Origin: Arsukibacterium sp. UBA3155
Lineage (GTDB): Bacteria > Pseudomonadota > Gammaproteobacteria > Enterobacterales > Alteromonadaceae
Reading direction: 5' to 3'
NCBI GenBank assembly: GCA_002364615.1
Contig: DEYP01000013.1
Location: 1-64,000 of the forward strand
DNA length: 64,000 nt
Shown here: positions 46,251 to 54,435 of the stretch, one piece after another
Layout of the letters: every line of letters starts with the position of its first letter
How positions within the stretch are numbered: position 1 is the first letter of the stretch
Translations under genes and position numbers: made by a program
Notes under the pieces: model-generated
Database searches by the model: none
What the model saw: only the letters and a program-made list of their open reading frames with translations
Told to the model about the DNA's origin: nothing

Positions 46251-46391
46251 CCTTTCCTCTGGACCTTTCACTTTTCATCCCTTTATGTGCAATAATAAAA
46301 CAGTTTTAACCAGAAACCGATAAAAAATTAAGGTTGTCTGGTACTTTAGATAAACCTCTTACAGGACATCGTTATAAAAAGGACGCATTAC

Positions 46392-46634
46392 ATGCCCAAT
46401 CAACAATTACTCGCCGATATTTTGCGCACTGTACTACAGATAGACAAAGATTTCAGTGCCGATACTGCCTTGTTAGGTGCTATTCCTGAGTTTGACTCAA
46501 TGGCGATTATTGCCGTGATTACTGAGCTTGAAGATCAGCTGGGTATTGAATTTGATGACGATGAAATATCCGCTGAAATTTTTGAAACCTTTGGCCGTTT
46601 AGATGCTTTTGTTTCCCAAAAGCAAGCAGCTTAA
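46392..46634 (+). CDS. Acyl carrier protein
   Basis: An 80-aa four-helix acyl carrier protein. The phosphopantetheine site is Ser36 in PEFDSMAII (DSM in place of the usual DSL). It is acidic, as expected. It diverges from the acyl-CoA ligase across 141 nt, and the two are probably one functional unit with the decarboxylase. AAAAGGA lies 10 nt upstream of the start. Confidence 0.92.
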   Translation: MPNQQLLADILRTVLQIDKDFSADTALLGAIPEFDSMAIIAVITELEDQLGIEFDDDEISAEIFETFGRLDAFVSQKQAA

Positions 46635-46687
46635 GTTATTCCCCTATCAACAACACCATTAACGCAGCATTTAATACAGGATTGAAT

Positions 46688-47932
46688 ATGTCACCATTTA
46701 GCCGGGTATCTGTGATTGGGTTAGGATATATAGGGCTGCCTACGGCGGCGGTCATTGCGTCCCGCGGCGTTGAAGTACTGGGCGTTGATGTGTCGGAGCA
46801 TGCCGTCAATACCATTAATCAGGGAAAAGTGCATATTGTTGAACCCGACTTAGATATGCTGGTACAGGCCGCCGTAACGACCGGCAAGCTAAAAGCATCA
46901 TTAAGCCCGGAGCCTGCCGATGCGTTTTTGATCGCCGTACCCACCCCTTTCAAAGAAAACAAAAGCCCTGACCTGAGTTATATCAGAGCGGCGCTGGAAA
47001 CCATTGCCCCGGTATTGGCAAAAGGTAACCTGATTGTTCTGGAGTCGACGTCGCCGGTAGGTACCACCGAACAAATATCTGAGTGGCTGGCCGAGCTGCG
47101 CCCCGATTTAAAATTACCGCATTCAGAGGGTGAACAGGCAGATTTATTTGTTGCGCACTGCCCGGAGCGGGTACTGCCTGGCCGCGTACTGCAAGAGCTG
47201 GTAAGTAATGATCGTATTATTGGTGGCATTACCCCGCGTTGTGCAGAGCGGGCAATAGAGTTGTATCAGCTGTTTGTGCGTGGTGAGTGCCTGCGCACCA
47301 GTGCCCGTACCGCCGAAATGGCGAAATTAACTGAAAATGCCTTTCGCGACGTGAATATCGCCTTTGCCAACGAGCTTTCTATTATTTGTGACACCTTAAA
47401 AATTAACGTCTGGGAATTAATTAAACTGGCTAACCGTCACCCGCGGGTAAATATTTTAAGCCCGGGCCCTGGCGTTGGTGGCCATTGTATTGCAGTCGAC
47501 CCCTGGTTTATTGTTGACTCTGCCCCGGAACAAGCGCAGATTATTCGTAAAGCTCGGGAAATTAACGATAATAAGCCGCTGTATGTTGTTGAAAAAATCC
47601 GGCAGGCTGCTGATCAATTTAAAAAACCGGTTATTGCCTGCCTTGGCTTAGCGTTTAAAGCAGACATAGATGATTTACGCGAAAGCCCGGCGCTGGATAT
47701 AGCCAAACAATTATTAAATGACAATATTGGCGAAATTTTATTAGTTGAACCCAATATTAAAAAACTACCTGCTAAACTGGCTAATTATAATGCTGAACTG
47801 ACCACGCTGAATAACGCGCTGGAAAAGGCCAATATTTTAGTGGTGCTGGTTGATCACAAACAATTTAAGAGCCTGCAGCCAGCCGATGTGACCACTAAAG
47901 TGGTTATAGATACCCGGGGTATATTTGGCTAA
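46688..47932 (+). CDS. wecC: Nucleotide-sugar dehydrogenase (UDP-N-acetyl-D-mannosaminuronate type)
   Basis: About 414 aa. Rossmann motif IGLGYIGLPT (10-19), LESTSPVGTTEQ, catalytic Cys267 in GVGGHCIAVDPWF, and LGLAFKADIDDLRESPAL in the C-terminal domain. The pattern fits WecC-like UDP-ManNAc/UDP-GlcNAc 6-dehydrogenases that make an aminosugar uronate. ATG 46688 has AGGA 6 nt upstream; an in-frame TTG at 46682 overlaps that site and is rejected. The second uronate-forming enzyme of the locus. The symbol is by family resemblance only. Confidence 0.88.
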   Translation: MSPFSRVSVIGLGYIGLPTAAVIASRGVEVLGVDVSEHAVNTINQGKVHIVEPDLDMLVQAAVTTGKLKASLSPEPADAFLIAVPTPFKENKSPDLSYIRAALETIAPVLAKGNLIVLESTSPVGTTEQISEWLAELRPDLKLPHSEGEQADLFVAHCPERVLPGRVLQELVSNDRIIGGITPRCAERAIELYQLFVRGECLRTSARTAEMAKLTENAFRDVNIAFANELSIICDTLKINVWELIKLANRHPRVNILSPGPGVGGHCIAVDPWFIVDSAPEQAQIIRKAREINDNKPLYVVEKIRQAADQFKKPVIACLGLAFKADIDDLRESPALDIAKQLLNDNIGEILLVEPNIKKLPAKLANYNAELTTLNNALEKANILVVLVDHKQFKSLQPADVTTKVVIDTRGIFG

Positions 47933-47996
47933 ACCTGGCTTTACGTAAGCGCGATTTACCACCGACTGAATTGTCACCGCAAAGGAGTGTAGTAAC

Positions 47997-50759
47997 ATGA
48001 AAAAAATTTCGTTATCCGCTGTAGCACTGATCGCCGTATTAACTGGCTGCGGCGGCAAAGATGCCGCTGAGCATTATCAGGATGCATTAACCTATAGCCA
48101 GAACAATCAATACAATGCCGCGGTTATTGAGCTTAAATCAGCCATTTCCCAGGCGCCGGATAATATTGATTACCGGTTGTTGCTAGCCAGGGTATACCTG
48201 AAAACCGGCGATATGGTGTCTGCCGAAAAAGAGTTTGAACGGGCATTACGTAATGGCGCTGATCCGGATACGATTGCGGTGGAAGTGATTCAAACCAGTT
48301 ACCTGGCAGAAAACCATCAGAATGTACTGAGCCTGTTTAACGACACCGAAGGCCTGAGCACAAAAACGCAGCATTACCTGAAGTTTTACCGCGCACTGTC
48401 AGAGGTTGAGCTGGGCGCCGCGGATAACGCCGTAACGCTGTTTGATCAGCTGGTAAACAGCGAGTATCCGGATTTAGCCGCCTATTCAGAGGCAGCGCTA
48501 TTGCTAAACGCCCGTAATGTCAGCGATGCACTTAGCACAGTACAGCAAATTAAGCAGGACAGTCCTATTGCCAAAGAGGCTTTGTTATTAACCTCACAAC
48601 TGCAACTGCTTGATAAACAAACTGACAATGCCATCGCTAACTTAAAACAGTATATTGAACAGGTACCCCGAGCGCTGCGCGTTCGCTTATTGCTGGCACA
48701 AACTTATGTCCAGCAACAGCAATTTGAGGAAGCCGATAAACAGCTGGTTTATATTTTAAAACTAGCGCCAGAACATGGCCTGAGTAACTATCTGAAAGCC
48801 ACCATTGAATATCAGAAGCAGGATTATGCCAAAGCAAAAGAGCATATAGACAAAGCTATTAGCGCCCGTTTTATCAATACTCCCAGCCGGATCCTTGCCG
48901 GTATTGTCAGCCATCAGCTGGGCCTTGAAGCACAGGCACTTAGCCACCTTTCTTCGGTTAAGAATAGCTTACATACCTACCCGCCCGCTCAGCGCTTGTA
49001 TTCGCTGTTGCAACTTCGGGCCGGTGAAACCGCCGATGCCGCCACCAGCCTCAGTAGTGCGGAATTAACGGAGCAGGATTTATCCTTAGTTGCTGGCACC
49101 GCCTTTCAGTTAATTAGTCAGGGCGATCAAAGCCTGGCGAACGAAATTATTAGTCGATACGAAAATATGGTGGTACCGCAAGACGGACAGTCGCTAAGTA
49201 CCCTAGGCAGCCTGAAGCTGGGTTTACCTGATCGCAATGCTGAAGGCATTAAAAATCTGGAACAGGCATTAATGATGGACCCGGGCTTACACGACACCCG
49301 GTTAGTACTAGCCGGCAGTTATATTCGCCAGAAGCAATATGACAAAGCGGCAGAGCTGGCTGAGGAGTGGTTAAAAACCGATGAAACCCGCAATGCCGGT
49401 TATAACCTGAAAGCCCTGACCTATTTGCTGCAGCAAGATCTTGAAAACGGCAAGCTAATGCTGGCAGAAGCGCAAAAAGCTGACAGTGAAAATGTGTTTA
49501 CGTTATACATGATGGCGGCCGTTGCCCGTGATGAAAATGATATTGCTAAAAGTGATGCTTTATTAACCCAGGCACTGGAGTTACGCTCTGATTACGTGCC
49601 CGCGCTAATCGCCTACTTCACCTCAATGCAGCAGCAAGGCACTCCCCAGGTGGCTGTTGATTTAGTGGAACGCTCGCACAAAGCCCACCCTGATAATAAT
49701 CAAATTAGAATGTTACTGGCAAACCTGTACCAGAGCCGGAATAATTTTGCTGATGTTATAAATATTCTTAAGCCCGTCAGCGATACTCAGCAACAGTTTA
49801 CCCCAGCATTTTATGGTTTAATGGTCAATGCGTATGTCAGAACCAACGAGACTGATAAAGCACTGGCACTGGCCGAACGCTGGTACAACAGCGACGATAA
49901 AAACATTCGCGCAGGGCTAGCATACGCTAACTTATTAGCCAACGATGGTCGTTTTAAAGACGCTATAGTGGTGTTAGATAAGCAGCTTAAAATTCACCCG
50001 AAGGAGCCCATATTACTGCGCACTAAAATTGCAGCACAATCTGAAAACGGTGATCAGAAAGGTGCCCTGGCGACCTATGAACTGCTACCCGAAGAGATTG
50101 CCAACAGTGCTGAAATGCTTTATCACAAAGGCCGGATCCAAATTCTGAATAAGCAAATCAGTCCGGGCCTGGAGACCTTAAATAAGTCTTATAATATGAC
50201 GCCAATTCCGGCGACTGCTATTGCGATTGCCGGCGCTTACGCCAAAGACATCTCGTATCGCCGGGCGGTGACTTTTATTGAAGAGCACTTTGCTAAACAT
50301 GGCAAGAACAGCACTGACTTACATGCGTATTACGCCAATTTATTAATCGAAGATGATGTTAATAAAGCCGTTACGGAATACAGCGAAATTGTTCAGCAGT
50401 CTCCTGATAGTATTATTGCCCTGAATAACTATGCCTGGGTGTTATTAGAAGTGGGTAAAGTAGCAGATGCGAAAACCTATGCTGAACAGGCGTTAAAGCT
50501 AGATGAACGCCACCCTGATGTGCTGGACACTTACGGCCGGGTATTGCTTGAGCTGGGAGAACCCACTAAGGCAAAAGCGCAGTTTGAGCAATCTCTTGCT
50601 ATAAGGCCGGATAATGCCGAGGTACAGCTGAATCTGGCGCAGGCGCTGATTGAAAATGGCGAACGGGAGCAAGCGGGTAAAGTGCTGGCAGCCGTTAAAA
50701 CGGATGACGTAAAATATCTGGACCGGGCCAAAGAATTACAACAGAAGTTACAACTGTAA
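47997..50759 (+). CDS. prsT: PEP-CTERM system TPR-repeat lipoprotein PrsT
   Basis: A 920-aa lipoprotein with lipobox LTGC (Cys18) and then more than 15 TPR-like units through to the C-terminus (for example YNAAVIELKSAISQAPDNIDY). PrsT (TIGR02917-type) is a standard member of XrtA loci. Being anchored by lipid and made of TPRs, it probably scaffolds the export machinery in the periplasm. AAAGGAG lies upstream of ATG 47997. A weak sigma-54-like pair (TGGC, 10-bp spacing, GC) lies at 47936-47951. A strong terminator follows. Confidence 0.94.
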   Translation: MKKISLSAVALIAVLTGCGGKDAAEHYQDALTYSQNNQYNAAVIELKSAISQAPDNIDYRLLLARVYLKTGDMVSAEKEFERALRNGADPDTIAVEVIQTSYLAENHQNVLSLFNDTEGLSTKTQHYLKFYRALSEVELGAADNAVTLFDQLVNSEYPDLAAYSEAALLLNARNVSDALSTVQQIKQDSPIAKEALLLTSQLQLLDKQTDNAIANLKQYIEQVPRALRVRLLLAQTYVQQQQFEEADKQLVYILKLAPEHGLSNYLKATIEYQKQDYAKAKEHIDKAISARFINTPSRILAGIVSHQLGLEAQALSHLSSVKNSLHTYPPAQRLYSLLQLRAGETADAATSLSSAELTEQDLSLVAGTAFQLISQGDQSLANEIISRYENMVVPQDGQSLSTLGSLKLGLPDRNAEGIKNLEQALMMDPGLHDTRLVLAGSYIRQKQYDKAAELAEEWLKTDETRNAGYNLKALTYLLQQDLENGKLMLAEAQKADSENVFTLYMMAAVARDENDIAKSDALLTQALELRSDYVPALIAYFTSMQQQGTPQVAVDLVERSHKAHPDNNQIRMLLANLYQSRNNFADVINILKPVSDTQQQFTPAFYGLMVNAYVRTNETDKALALAERWYNSDDKNIRAGLAYANLLANDGRFKDAIVVLDKQLKIHPKEPILLRTKIAAQSENGDQKGALATYELLPEEIANSAEMLYHKGRIQILNKQISPGLETLNKSYNMTPIPATAIAIAGAYAKDISYRRAVTFIEEHFAKHGKNSTDLHAYYANLLIEDDVNKAVTEYSEIVQQSPDSIIALNNYAWVLLEVGKVADAKTYAEQALKLDERHPDVLDTYGRVLLELGEPTKAKAQFEQSLAIRPDNAEVQLNLAQALIENGEREQAGKVLAAVKTDDVKYLDRAKELQQKLQL

Positions 50760-50791
50760 CCCTGATAGATCGTCTACGTGCAGCGGTTTTT

Positions 50792-50825
50792 GGTAAAAAA
50801 TGCCGGATAATGCCGGCTTTTTACC
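50792..50825 (+). terminator. intrinsic terminator after prsT
   Basis: GGTAAAAA with GCCGG pairs with CCGGC and TTTTTACC across a 6-nt loop, with a two-base AT bulge in the left arm. It lies 33 nt after the prsT stop and ends in a T-run. Confidence 0.85.
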
Positions 50826-50911
50826 TTTATCACCTTGTTTCATAAGACACTGCGTTTTCGATATGCATAAATACACAAATCATATTAAAACGTCTTGCTG
50901 CTTCTGCTATT

Positions 50912-50946
50912 GCCTAACACGCATGCTTTAATTGCACACGTTAGGC
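50912..50946. promoter_or_regulatory. inverted repeat, candidate enhancer site (PrsR-type activator)
   Basis: GCCTAAC (50912-50918) and GTTAGGC (50940-50946) are a perfect 7-bp inverted repeat, with similar flanking bases (ACGC and CACG). The centre lies about 148 bp upstream of the predicted sigma-54 start, the usual distance for an enhancer-binding protein. PrsR is the expected activator in XrtA systems; binding is inferred. Confidence 0.45.
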
Positions 50947-51050
50947 TAAAACATTTGACTAGCATCCCTGCTTTACAGGCGACGTCAGAATAATTTACAA
51001 CCACTGGCAACCATCATTAAAATAACCAATAAAAACAAATACATAAAAAG

Positions 51051-51066
51051 TGGCCCAAAAAGTGCA
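51051..51066 (+). promoter_or_regulatory. sigma-54 promoter of the PEP-CTERM gene
   Basis: TGGCCCAAAAAGTGCA matches the sigma-54 consensus TGGCACG-N4-TTGCA at nearly all informative positions, with GG and GC exactly 10 bp apart. The predicted start is near 51077, giving a 5' leader of about 53 nt with TAAGGAG before ATG 51130. Known for the family: PEP-CTERM genes can be driven by RpoN with PrsK/PrsR. Confidence 0.8.
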
Positions 51067-51129
51067 ATGTATTACAAGAATGCGAATGCTATAAGTAGTT
51101 CGCCCTTTTGTTCGATTAAGGAGAAGTAT

Positions 51130-51930
51130 ATGAACAAGTTTTGTAAGGGTATGCTGGCAGGTACAGCTTTGTTAATTGCTCCTTTTACCCAAGCTGCGGT
51201 AATTGAATGGGCGTATACTGTAACAACAGAATGGACATCGGCCACGTTTACTAACGGAGGCGCTAGCGCCAATGCTACCGAAAATAATACGCTGATTAGC
51301 TGGGGTAGTGCGAGCGGTGACCACACCATGCTTGGCCAGCGGGCTGCTGATTCACGCAGTGCCTTAGAAATTACAAATTCAACTGCTACAGGTAATGTGT
51401 TTACCAACGATTTAACGCCAGAAGCAACGAACACAATTACCCACTTCAATAATACGCTGGCTAGTAGTTTCGATACGTTAACAGATGCTAATCTGCGGAC
51501 AACATTAAACTTGACGCCTGTTAACCCGGTAGGCCCGGCATTACCGGCATTAATGACCGACTTTACAATTGATTTTATTGAAACGAATAACTTTTTAGCC
51601 TGTACCTTTCCAAGCAGTTCATTTTGTGATGATATTTTTATTCTTCAGGTAGGTGCGCTGACTTCGTCTTTCAACTACGAAGGCGTTAATTATTTCGTAA
51701 ACATTGTTGAGTTAACGGGTAATTTGCGTCTGCTACCAGACAGAACATGTGCGACTGCAGGTGTTGCCAACGGTTGTTTTGGTTTCACAACCAGAGAAAA
51801 TGCGTTTACTCCAGCAAACTTTGGCTTTGTAATTACTGCGGCAATTCCTGAGCCGGCAACGTTAGGCGTGTTTGGCCTGGGTCTGTTAGGCTTAAGCATT
51901 TTTGGCCGTCGTCGTCAAATTAAAAAGTAA
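51130..51930 (+). CDS. PEP-CTERM sorting-domain protein (THxN type)
   Basis: A 266-aa secreted protein. A signal peptide (MLAGTALLIAPFTQA) precedes a beta-rich, Thr/Asn-rich body carrying the THFN motif that defines THxN-type PEP-CTERM proteins. The C-terminus is the sorting signal: IPEPATLGVFG, a hydrophobic helix and a basic end GRRRQIKK. It is the only PEP-CTERM protein in the window and the likely XrtA substrate. The start at 51130 is set by AAGGAG and by the sigma-54 promoter; the in-frame ATG at 51067 lies upstream of the predicted RNA start. Its terminator has been split by the mobile element. Confidence 0.93.
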   Translation: MNKFCKGMLAGTALLIAPFTQAAVIEWAYTVTTEWTSATFTNGGASANATENNTLISWGSASGDHTMLGQRAADSRSALEITNSTATGNVFTNDLTPEATNTITHFNNTLASSFDTLTDANLRTTLNLTPVNPVGPALPALMTDFTIDFIETNNFLACTFPSSSFCDDIFILQVGALTSSFNYEGVNYFVNIVELTGNLRLLPDRTCATAGVANGCFGFTTRENAFTPANFGFVITAAIPEPATLGVFGLGLLGLSIFGRRRQIKK

Positions 51931-51944
51931 ATAAGCATTGAGTT

Positions 51945-51963
51945 AAAAAACCTCCCAATGGAG
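51945..51963 (+). terminator. left half of a split bidirectional terminator
   Basis: AAAAAACCTCC, loop CAAT, then GGAG. The stem's second arm is cut off after GGAG by the mobile element and continues at 59800 (GGAGG plus seven T). Joined at GGAG, the halves give an 11-bp perfect stem with a 4-base loop. Confidence 0.85.
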
Positions 51964-51995
51964 TATATAGTAAAAACAATGTCTATTCGCGTGTG
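51964..51995 (+). repeat. left terminal inverted repeat of the GMT element
   Basis: TATATAGTA, seven bases, then ATGT and a GT-rich stretch. The same order (TATATAGT, A/T-rich spacer, ATGT...) occurs on the minus strand at the right end (59759-59791) and at the gmtY promoter (59683-59712). Probable recombinase-binding site. Confidence 0.6.
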
Positions 51996-52035
51996 AGTGA
52001 GTGATAGAGCTTTACATATAACGTCAGCGGCTTTC

Positions 52036-52263
52036 ATTTAAAACGTACACACCGTGTATAATAGTGTGTACGTTTTTATTTGCGCCGAGTCCTTCGGCGG
52101 TAACCATTCATCCATGAATTTTTGTTCAGTGTTTAATTGCACCTTGTGAGTGCGACTTGTTCCAACAAGTCGGGAGAGATCGGAGTTTACGTCATTGGTT
52201 TAGCAGGACGGGAATAGTTGTTTGCGGCAAGTACAGAGTTGTCGCCGCATCCGTGCGGCTTTG
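52036..52263 (-). ncRNA. candidate CsrB/RsmZ-like RNA with four GGA-loop hairpins
   Basis: Downstream of the helicase stop the minus-strand RNA would fold into four hairpins, each with GGA in the loop: 52244-52259 (6-bp stem, loop CGGA), 52153-52172 (8-bp stem, loop TGGA), 52106-52119 (5-bp stem, loop TGGA) and 52083-52099 (6-bp stem, loop AGGAC). All four GGA triplets on this strand are in loops. An intrinsic terminator (52040-52076) closes it. This is the layout of CsrA/RsmA-titrating RNAs. No separate promoter is evident, so it may be a 3'-UTR product. Function is inferred. Confidence 0.45.
52040..52077. terminator. bidirectional intrinsic terminator at the element's left end
   Basis: A 13-bp perfect stem, AAAACGTACACAC (52040-52052) with GTGTGTACGTTTT (52064-52076), and an 11-nt loop. 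T-runs are present on both strands. It ends the gmt operon transcript and also replaces the split terminator for the PEP-CTERM gene. Confidence 0.88.
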
Positions 52264-54435
52264 CTAATTTTGGTGTAGTAGTTCAATCAAGTAGCTATTT
52301 CGCTTATGTGAGTTACTGTGGGCTTCTGTAATAACCCTTAGTTCATCCGAGCTACCAACTATATGGATCTCAGCCTCGGCTCTGGTAATCGCGGTATACA
52401 GCCACGCTCTATCAACGATTTTGCCTTTCTGTAGTGCAATAATGATTCTAGGAAACTGCGAGCCTTGAGCTTTATGTAGGGTTATTGCATAACCCAACTC
52501 CATGCAATCGAGCACGGATTGTGTGACCTCAACTTTATCCCCCGTATCCAGCGTTACTTCACCATAACTTTCACCTGATGAGTCAATGCTGGTAAGCGTA
52601 CCAAGAGAGCCGTTTTGAATGCCTTTATCATAGTGGTTTTGCGTAAATAGAATTGCATCATTCAATCTGATGTTTTGAAAGAACCTCTCGCCGTGCATTT
52701 CAAACTCAAGCCTTCTACCGCTTGGGTTAACAGCCTCTTGGGTCAGTTTATTAATTTCAGCAACGAGTGCCTTGGTCGGTGCCATGACGCGACTATTTTC
52801 AGGTGATTGCTGATACAACTCACAACAAGCTTGAGCAATGTCGCTCTTTGCCGTTTCGTGGAAGTGAATAGCCCCCGTACTTAGTTTTTCAGGCACGATA
52901 CCTTGATTAATGAGCTTGGAGTATTCAGGAATACCCGTTGAGCCTTTCTGACGCTTAACGATATCTAGCATAGTATTAGCAATGGCTTTAGATAGAACGA
53001 TATCAGCCAAAACCTTGCCGCAACCTATAGGTGGTAATTGGTCAGGGTCGCCAGCAAAGATAATACGAACCGATGGGTGAATATGGTTGACCAGGCGATA
53101 CATGGTTGGCAAGTCAATCATACTGGCTTCATCTATTACCAGTAAATGCTTTGGTTGGTCTGAACTTGGCTCAATAGGCTCTCTACGTAATAACTTAGCG
53201 ATAGTTGAGGTGATAAAGCCAATTGACTCATGCAAGCGCATAGCGGCTCTGCCACTCAGCGCGACCGCATGTATTTCAAATCCCATTTGATGGTAGGCTC
53301 GAAGTGCGGTTCTAAGTACCGTCGTTTTACCTGTACCCGCTCCGCCAGTGATACAACTCACTGCGTTATCCAAACACGTTGTCACCGCTTCAATCTGTTT
53401 CTTGGTTAGCTCGTATGGTAATTCACCAACCGAAGAGCAATATGCAGAATTTGCAATTTCGTCATAGAGGTTGTTTTGGTTAGCTAACGCTTTAAGTCGT
53501 TTTGCAACGACATTCTCCATCAACAGTTGTGCCGTTGGATGATAGGTGCCAGTGTCAGGGTTGAGAATGTATTGCGCTCTGTTATGGCCCGCCTTAAACG
53601 CTTCCGTCACCAGTTCCTTATCTTTGAGTAATTTGGTTAGGTATGGGCGCAAACACGCTTGAGTTGTATAGGTGTGGCCTTTCTCAATCTCTTTTCGAAT
53701 AGCGGTTTCAAGTGCTGCGCTGAGCCTCTTGTGGTCATAATCTGTGAACTCAGATTTGAAGTCATAATTTGTGACCACAAGATCGACTTGTTCAAATGAC
53801 ATCCCAAAACCAATCAGTACATACGGATTTTGTTTAATAGCCTCAATGGACTCTTCTCCATGATGCTTCAATAAGCGCTGCTGAATACTTGCTGGTATCT
53901 TGTGATCGGTCATCCAGTTGCAGTAGGCCAGATTCTTATATTTGGCGTAACCCTCAAATAACGCATTGATAGAATCTTCACTCAGGACACTTCTAAGGCG
54001 ATCTCTTGATTCATGAGTGTCTTTTCTAACCGTTGAGTGAAAATCCTTTCCTAACAGTTCCCAGAGTGCTCTAGCTTTACTTTCACCGATACCTTTGAAA
54101 TCACTTTCTCTGGCAATAAAGCGAATAAGCTGTTCACCCGTTTCTGGCAGGCTGCATTCGATGTGCTCTGGTGATTCATAGGTATGCTGCTGCATCACGT
54201 AATCACCGGTTTCCATTTCTTCCATTAAACGATGGCCTTTAACCGACCAGTGTTGGCCGAGGGCTGGTTGAACGGGGATGGCATCTGGATCAGCTTTGAT
54301 GGTGACGTAATACTTACCGCTATTGGTTTTGTGTGAGTTTTTTTCCAGTGGAACGCCACTGAATATCACCATTTTGGTAGAACTGTAAGGAATGCTCGTG
54401 ACACGCATTTGGTCTTGATGGAGTGCAACATTCAT
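52264..54435 (-). CDS. RecD2-like DNA helicase (GMT cargo)
   Basis: A 723-aa superfamily 1B helicase. The N-terminal region holds a helix-hairpin-helix-like part (FIARESDFKGIGESKARALW, ~107-125). The ATPase core has Walker A GGAGTGKTT (364-372), Walker B LLVIDEAS (431-438), GDPDQLPPIG (462-471) and the C-terminal GYAITLHKAQGSQFPRII motif. RecD2 relatives unwind 5'-to-3' and act in repair; several act in phage defence. It overlaps the upstream gene by 4 nt and is the last gene of the operon. Whether it serves element maintenance or defence cannot be told from sequence. Confidence 0.88.
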   Translation of the reverse strand: MNVALHQDQMRVTSIPYSSTKMVIFSGVPLEKNSHKTNSGKYYVTIKADPDAIPVQPALGQHWSVKGHRLMEEMETGDYVMQQHTYESPEHIECSLPETGEQLIRFIARESDFKGIGESKARALWELLGKDFHSTVRKDTHESRDRLRSVLSEDSINALFEGYAKYKNLAYCNWMTDHKIPASIQQRLLKHHGEESIEAIKQNPYVLIGFGMSFEQVDLVVTNYDFKSEFTDYDHKRLSAALETAIRKEIEKGHTYTTQACLRPYLTKLLKDKELVTEAFKAGHNRAQYILNPDTGTYHPTAQLLMENVVAKRLKALANQNNLYDEIANSAYCSSVGELPYELTKKQIEAVTTCLDNAVSCITGGAGTGKTTVLRTALRAYHQMGFEIHAVALSGRAAMRLHESIGFITSTIAKLLRREPIEPSSDQPKHLLVIDEASMIDLPTMYRLVNHIHPSVRIIFAGDPDQLPPIGCGKVLADIVLSKAIANTMLDIVKRQKGSTGIPEYSKLINQGIVPEKLSTGAIHFHETAKSDIAQACCELYQQSPENSRVMAPTKALVAEINKLTQEAVNPSGRRLEFEMHGERFFQNIRLNDAILFTQNHYDKGIQNGSLGTLTSIDSSGESYGEVTLDTGDKVEVTQSVLDCMELGYAITLHKAQGSQFPRIIIALQKGKIVDRAWLYTAITRAEAEIHIVGSSDELRVITEAHSNSHKRNSYLIELLHQN

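Noticed and set aside
51067-51129. Longer N-terminus for the PEP-CTERM protein starting at ATG 51067
   Set aside because: It begins one base after the sigma-54 -12 element, upstream of the predicted RNA start, has no ribosome binding site, and would bury the signal peptide.
52016-52027. Left boundary of the element placed at 52028 using the ATATAACGYCAG repeat
   Set aside because: That boundary would not restore the split terminator, whereas 51964 does so exactly. Kept as a separate observation.
52153-52172. Hairpin read as an integron attC site or CRISPR-like repeat
   Set aside because: There is no RYYYAAC/GTTRRRY pair in the right arrangement, no integrase of integron type and no array of cassettes. 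The other hairpins share only the GGA loop, not sequence.
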